DNA of 64,000 nt from Pyronema omphalodes (taxonomy: Eukaryota; Ascomycota; Pezizomycetes; Pezizales; Pyronemataceae). The first letter of the stretch is position 1; the number at the start of each line of letters is the position of its first letter. Shown here one piece after another: positions 59,790 to 64,000 of this stretch. The notes beneath the pieces are model-generated. The model saw only the letters and a list, made by a program, of their open reading frames with translations. It made no database searches and was not told the origin of the DNA. The stretch is from positions 372,001 to 436,000 of the forward strand of contig JAJJXM010000040.1 of NCBI GenBank assembly GCA_024516155.1. Reading direction: 5' to 3'. Position numbers and translations under genes: made by a program.

Positions 59790-60713
59790 TCAACCCATGA
59801 CGACATCCTCCTCTCTCTCCGCGTGAATATCCGTATCACTAAACGGTGCCTTTCCCATTACCACCATCTCCTCATCATCCTCATCCAGACTTAAAGCTCT
59901 CTTTCTATTCCCTCCAGTTTTCTGTTGCACCGTACCTTTCTGCTGTATCACACCTACAAGAATCCTCGGTCTCGCTCTCCAGATTGGTTCATAGTGATTC
60001 AACATCCATTTCAACTCATCATTAAAGCAAACACAAAACCGTCTTCCTTGGATAACTTGTATACTCTGTACGGTATTAGCGCCAAGATGTTGCATGATAT
60101 AAGCAGCTGCAACGACCGCACTTCTATCATTCCCAGATTCACAGAACAATAAAGTTCTTCCACCTGGTACATCATTACTCCGTCGATTCGTCATCCACCG
60201 AATCTGTTTTTCCTTCAATGTCCGTCCATCTAACGGTAATGTAACCTCCGCTTTTTCATCTTCCGATAATCCCTCGATATAATGCATATCAATAATATCC
60301 ACCGCTTTATTAAAATGCCGAATCAACTCCTGGGCAGTATTTACTTCCAGCGCAAAATATTTTATTCCAGCCACATTCGCAGCTTCTCCAAGTCTAGTTC
60401 TCGCATTCCGAATAGCAATAAGTTGAGTTATCCCCGCCATAGCCAGGAACCCAGAATCCTTAGCCGCGCTAAGAGGTCCAAGGTAGAGATGTGGAAGTAG
60501 CTGCTGAGCTTCGCGTCGGAATTCATATTTCCAGTCTTGGAGCGTGTTGGGAATGATGGAGTTTGTCTGGGTGATAAGATGGGAGAGGTTTTGGGCGGAC
60601 CATTCGGAGGAGGAGGAGGAGGAATCGGGAGAGGCGTTGATGGTGGGGGGTGGGATTAGGATGCGGGGTGGCGCGGGGAGTCCCGTGCTGTAGGGATTGG
60701 TCGGGAGTGACAT
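59790..60713 (-). CDS. Dual-specificity-phosphatase-like protein (STYX-type)
   Basis: A single exon of 307 aa. The P-loop is LLFCESGNDRSAVVAAAYIM with C191 and R197, so the CX5R core is intact, but the usual His before the Cys is Phe. The start of the domain (QQLLPHLYLGPLSAAKDSGFL, then GITQLIAIRN) matches DSP and STYX proteins. A basic linker (RTLKEKQIRWMTNRRSND) separates the domain halves. The N-terminal 60 residues are Pro/Ser-rich, and the C-terminus is acidic (LDEDDEEMVVMG). STYX relatives in animals are pseudo-phosphatases because the Cys is lost; here it is present, so activity is possible. Fungal homologues with the same FCESGNDRS are known to me, but the substrate is unknown. Confidence 0.8.
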   Translation of the reverse strand: MSLPTNPYSTGLPAPPRILIPPPTINASPDSSSSSSEWSAQNLSHLITQTNSIIPNTLQDWKYEFRREAQQLLPHLYLGPLSAAKDSGFLAMAGITQLIAIRNARTRLGEAANVAGIKYFALEVNTAQELIRHFNKAVDIIDMHYIEGLSEDEKAEVTLPLDGRTLKEKQIRWMTNRRSNDVPGGRTLLFCESGNDRSAVVAAAYIMQHLGANTVQSIQVIQGRRFCVCFNDELKWMLNHYEPIWRARPRILVGVIQQKGTVQQKTGGNRKRALSLDEDDEEMVVMGKAPFSDTDIHAEREEDVVMG

Positions 60714-61993
60714 CGTTGGGCTGGCGTCGGAAACTGGGAATGAATGTGCTGGATGCCGTGCCGTGTATCGAACGAAGCGGGGTTCTCGAGACTCGGTGCT
60801 GGTAGGTTGCGGGTTGAGCGCGTGTCGGCTGGCGGAGGAGTCTGTAGTCTGTAGTCTGTAGTTCTGGAGTAACGAGGTGTTGCTATGTAGGTATGCTATA
60901 GCAGGTTAGCAGCTGTTGGTATGCTGGCAGCTGTTCTGCTTCGATATAGCCTTCGCTGGTTATTGACCAAGTTGAATGGAAAGAATAATGAATAATCGCG
61001 TAGAGCTCGTGTGGAGGTCAAGATCAAGAAAGAATCAGAAAGGAGGGACAGGGTTTCACTTGTAATGTATGTATGTATGTGGTTGCAGAGCAGAGTCTCA
61101 GAGACGTATGTATGTATGTAGTACATACCTTGTAGCTGCAACCAACGAAAACCAATTTAGCCCTTTCTGATCGATGCGGAACTGGACAGGGATTCATCAT
61201 TCACCTGGCAGGCACCACCACCGGATCTTCACTAGACTCGAAATGATTTCCTGCGACGAGTATTCGGCGGAAACGGACGATGATGGCCTATTTTCTTTAT
61301 GGAGGATATGAAACTGTAGATGACTCGATTGATTCTACAGTCGAGGGGAACGGTGTGTTGGGTCTATCAAGATCCCCCGAGGAAACTAGTAAGGGACGAA
61401 TATATTATCGAAGTTGGTGTTGACTGACGTTGATGTTGACGTTGATGTTAAAATGAAATGAAATGAAATGAAGTTAAGGTTATAAAAATGTATATATCTA
61501 CAGCAACAAACAAACAAAAACAAAAACAAACAAAAACCTTCCATTCTACAATCTTCAAGTCTTTTAGCAATCTCAACATCCACATGGCACATCCACAAGG
61601 CATCAAAACATCACATCCACAAGGCATAAAAAGCATCACATGCCCACATGCCCACCTACCCACATTTCCACCACATCACCAAAAAAAACACTCCGAACAT
61701 GCCCAACAAAATACAACCCCACCCCCCTACACAGCAAAAGAATTCACAATTTCACACCCAGTTAATAAAATACACCATACACCATACACCATACACCATA
61801 TAGTAACTGAATCATCTCACATATACACCTGAAAGTTAAGCTTTTCTCGGATAATTGCGTTTATATACCTATGTACAGGGGTACTGGGGTGCATGGTATA
61901 GGTATAGGTATATATGGTACCATAAAGTTTCTGGAGTTTCTCGAGCTTGTTGAGCTTGTTGAGTTGAAGTCTTGGGTCTGGGGTCTTGGGTCT

Positions 61994-62067
61994 TGAGTTT
62001 TGAGTTTTGAGTTTTGAGTTTTGAGTTTTGAGTTTTGAGTTTTGAGTTTTGAGTTTTGAGTTTTGAG
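61994..62067. repeat. 7-bp minisatellite (TTTTGAG)n
   Basis: About ten copies, flanked by related TCTTGGG units. Confidence 0.95.
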
Positions 62068-62211
62068 TCTTGGGTCTGGAGCATGGGTTTTGGGTCTTGG
62101 GCTTGTTGAGTTGGAGGACTGTGGACTAAATACTGTGGACTAAATACTATGGACTGTGGACTGTGGACTGTGGACTAAATACTGTGGACTGTGGTGTATA
62201 CTCTGTTCTGT

Positions 62212-62429
62212 TCTACCTATTCTACCTATTCTACCTATTCTACCTATTCTACCTATTCTACCTATTCTACCTATTCTACCTATTCTACCTATTCTACCTA
62301 TTCTACCTATTCTACCTATTCTACCTATTCTACCTATTCTACCTATTCTACCTATTCTACCTATTCTACCTATTCTACCTATTCTACTTATTCTACCTAT
62401 TCTACCTATTCTACCTATTCTACCTATTA
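62212..62429. repeat. 9-bp minisatellite (CTACCTATT)n, about 24 copies
   Basis: Near-perfect copies with one C-to-T variant (CTACTTATT). The unit is a multiple of three, so frames on both strands stay open and give artefact ORFs. Confidence 0.97.
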
Positions 62430-62620
62430 AGACTCCTAGAAACCAGAAACTATGTTCATTATTCCATTCACTATCAATCACTATCCCATTCACCATTCCG
62501 ATCACTATTCCATCCACTATCAATCACTATTCCATTCACTATTCCACCCATCATAGATCACCATTCCAATTTACGACAAGCCGAACCAGGTATGTAAGTA
62601 TCATTACTAACTCACAAACT

Positions 62621-62780
62621 CATAACCTCATAACCTCATAACCTCATAACCTCATAACCTCATAACCTCATAACCTCATAACCTCATAACCTCATAACCT
62701 CATAACCTCATAACCTCATAACCTCATAACCTCATAACCTCATAAACCCATAACCTCATAAACCCATAACCTCATAAACG
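62621..62780. repeat. 8-bp minisatellite (CATAACCT)n
   Basis: About 17 perfect copies, then a mixed end with CATAAACCC units. It resembles a telomere-type unit only loosely and is internal here. Confidence 0.95.
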
Positions 62781-63192
62781 ACATCAAGAATTTCCAATAC
62801 CTGAGATGTAACATTAACCTTGTAGTTTCTTCTTGGGAGTGGGGGGTGGGTGGGCGGGTGGGCGGGGGGATGGGGGGATGGGGGTGGGGAAGGGGTATTT
62901 GAAGCTATCTTCCATTATATATCACTATCCCTATCTTTATCTTTATTCTCCATCCCTATCCCTATCTTATTCTCCATCCCCTAATACATTACCTTCCCAA
63001 AAGTTAAAACACTAAAATTCTCCGCACTTATAAGTTATAAGCTCAATATATTCTTTTCCTTTCTATCTTTTTTTTATTTTTATTTTTTACTAGTTTCTTT
63101 ATATCTTTTTTTATTTTTTTTTAACTAGTTTCATGTTTCTTTATATATCTATTCATTTATCAATTTATCAATTTATCAATGTATCCATATGA

Positions 63193-63300
63193 TCCCACAA
63201 ATCCCACACATCCCACACATCCCACACATCCCACACATCCCACACATCCCACACATCCCACACATCCCACACATCCCACACATCCCACACATCCCAAAAA
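63193..63300. repeat. 9-bp minisatellite (CCCACACAT)n
   Basis: About eleven copies, followed by CCCAAAAAT variants. The frames across the array are open on both strands and are not genes. Confidence 0.95.
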
Positions 63301-63712
63301 TCCCAAAAATCCCCAAAACCTCCCCAGAAATCCCCAAGACCTGCTCCCTGAGTACACATCACCAGCACCACACAATCCGACACCACACAACCCGCCATCC
63401 TCAAACCCTCAAACCCATTTTTCCAAGCTACACCGTTCCACCGCTCCACCGTTCCTCTACTCCACCTTACGCGATATTCAAAAGTCCCCCGTTCCGCATC
63501 AATGATGAATACCCACAACGATAAAGCATCCAAATATCCATGGTATAATTTCCGATTCTCATTGACTCAATACAAAGCATTCTTCCGCAGAACTCATACA
63601 ACTACAACACCATCCCATTCCATCCCTCTATCATTCTCTCCTCAACCCAGCCAACATCTTTCACCCACCCAGCGTCCCCCAATCTACAGCCCACCGCACA
63701 ATTAAAGCCTCC

Positions 63713-64000
63713 TTAATCCTTTCCCTTAATCTTAAACCCGGAGCCGACGATATGACAATCCAACACGGCGCTTCTTCCCGATTCCACAGCCGCAATAGCC
63801 TCCGGAAGTTTCTGAAGCAATTCCTGCACCGTAGTAATTTTAGCACCATATAACCAAGCGGTTCCATCATTCCCACGGCCTCCTGCAGCTGCTATAGCGA
63901 TTTCCGACTACATTATCATTAGTACGATTTACCTATCCAATATTCCCCATAGTCAAGAAGCGGAGCGGGTGGTCAGAACTTACGAAATCTGGACTTGGTC
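63713..64000 (-). CDS. C-terminus of a thiamine-diphosphate-dependent enzyme (partial)
   Basis: The terminal exon is 63907-63713, preceded by a 76-bp intron (63983-63908, donor GTAAGT, branch TACTAATG, acceptor TGTAG) and the last 17 nt of the upstream exon, which runs off the window at 64000. The join reads PSPDF-SEIAIAAAGGRGNDG, followed by KITTVQELLQKLPEAIAAVESGRSAVLDCHIVG. This is the usual end of acetolactate-synthase-like enzymes: a PDF(V)xIAxAxG helix and then the AVLDV-type strand. Two residues differ from the common pattern (Ser after PDF, Cys in LDCHIV). Substrate class cannot be told from 70 residues. Confidence 0.7.

Larger units (their letters stand above)
60714..63712. other. 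3-kb intergenic region rich in tandem repeats
   Basis: Upstream of the phosphatase gene there are GTATGTAT runs (61065-61120). From 61450 on the region is mostly low complexity: (AAATG)n near 61453, a 7-bp array, a 9-bp array, an 8-bp array and another 9-bp array (listed separately). No gene was seen. Confidence 0.6.

Noticed and set aside
62140..62641. Overlapping ORFs of up to 161 codons on both strands
   Set aside because: They read through the 9-bp CTACCTATT array and have no independent coding signal.
1..64000. CRISPR array or bacterial operon structure
   Set aside because: Tandem arrays have no unique spacers, and the genes are intron-containing fungal genes.

Overview
The window reads as nuclear DNA of a filamentous ascomycete (Pezizomycotina). 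The genes are fungal orthologues (eIF5A, Rrn7, GPI inositol-deacylase Bst1, vacuolar TRP channel Yvc1, End3, Fyv7, a Yip1-domain protein, a mitochondrial PPR protein). Introns are mostly 44-134 bp, with GTRNGT-like donors and, in many introns, CTAAC-like branch points; one tRNA-Glu carries an intron. The many 7-15 bp tandem arrays and long G/C homopolymers would fit an early-diverging class such as Orbiliomycetes or Pezizomycetes, but nothing here proves that.

Layout. 1-1070: minisatellites. 1071-4760: divergent pair RRG7 (-) and eIF5A (+). 4761-9414: no gene; an 861-bp TA-flanked inverted-repeat element lies against LINE-like 3' tails, followed by AT-rich DNA with microsatellites. 9415-11389: RRN7 (-). 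13533-17450: BST1 (-), five exons. 17451-28505: gene-poor, with one small secreted eight-cysteine protein (23103-23683, -). 28506-29713: disordered orphan (-). 32847-32931: tRNA-Glu(CTC). 33715-43278: compact housekeeping block of YVC1 (-), END3 (-), FYV7 (-) and, divergently, a PPR protein (+). 44039-50445: membrane-anchored orphan (+), YIP-family protein (-), Atos-like protein (+). 50446-54951: gene-free, with a 32-copy 8-bp array and a diverged 150-bp duplication. 54952-56349: a striking secreted Cys/Asn-rich repeat protein (+). 57628-58268: a five-exon small gene with a 16-nt micro-exon (-). 59790-60713: dual-specificity-phosphatase-like protein (-). 60714-63712: four minisatellites. 63713-64000: 3' end of a ThDP-dependent enzyme (-), cut by the window edge.

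The genes do not form a pathway or metabolite cluster. Most serve basic cell biology: translation, Pol I initiation, rRNA processing, ER/Golgi and vacuole membranes, endocytosis and mitochondrial expression. Accessory content is concentrated in two secreted-protein genes, the mobile-element remnants and the tandem repeats. All gene structures come from manual splice-site reading, checked for reading phase across every junction. Family names rest on recognised motifs, not on database searches.
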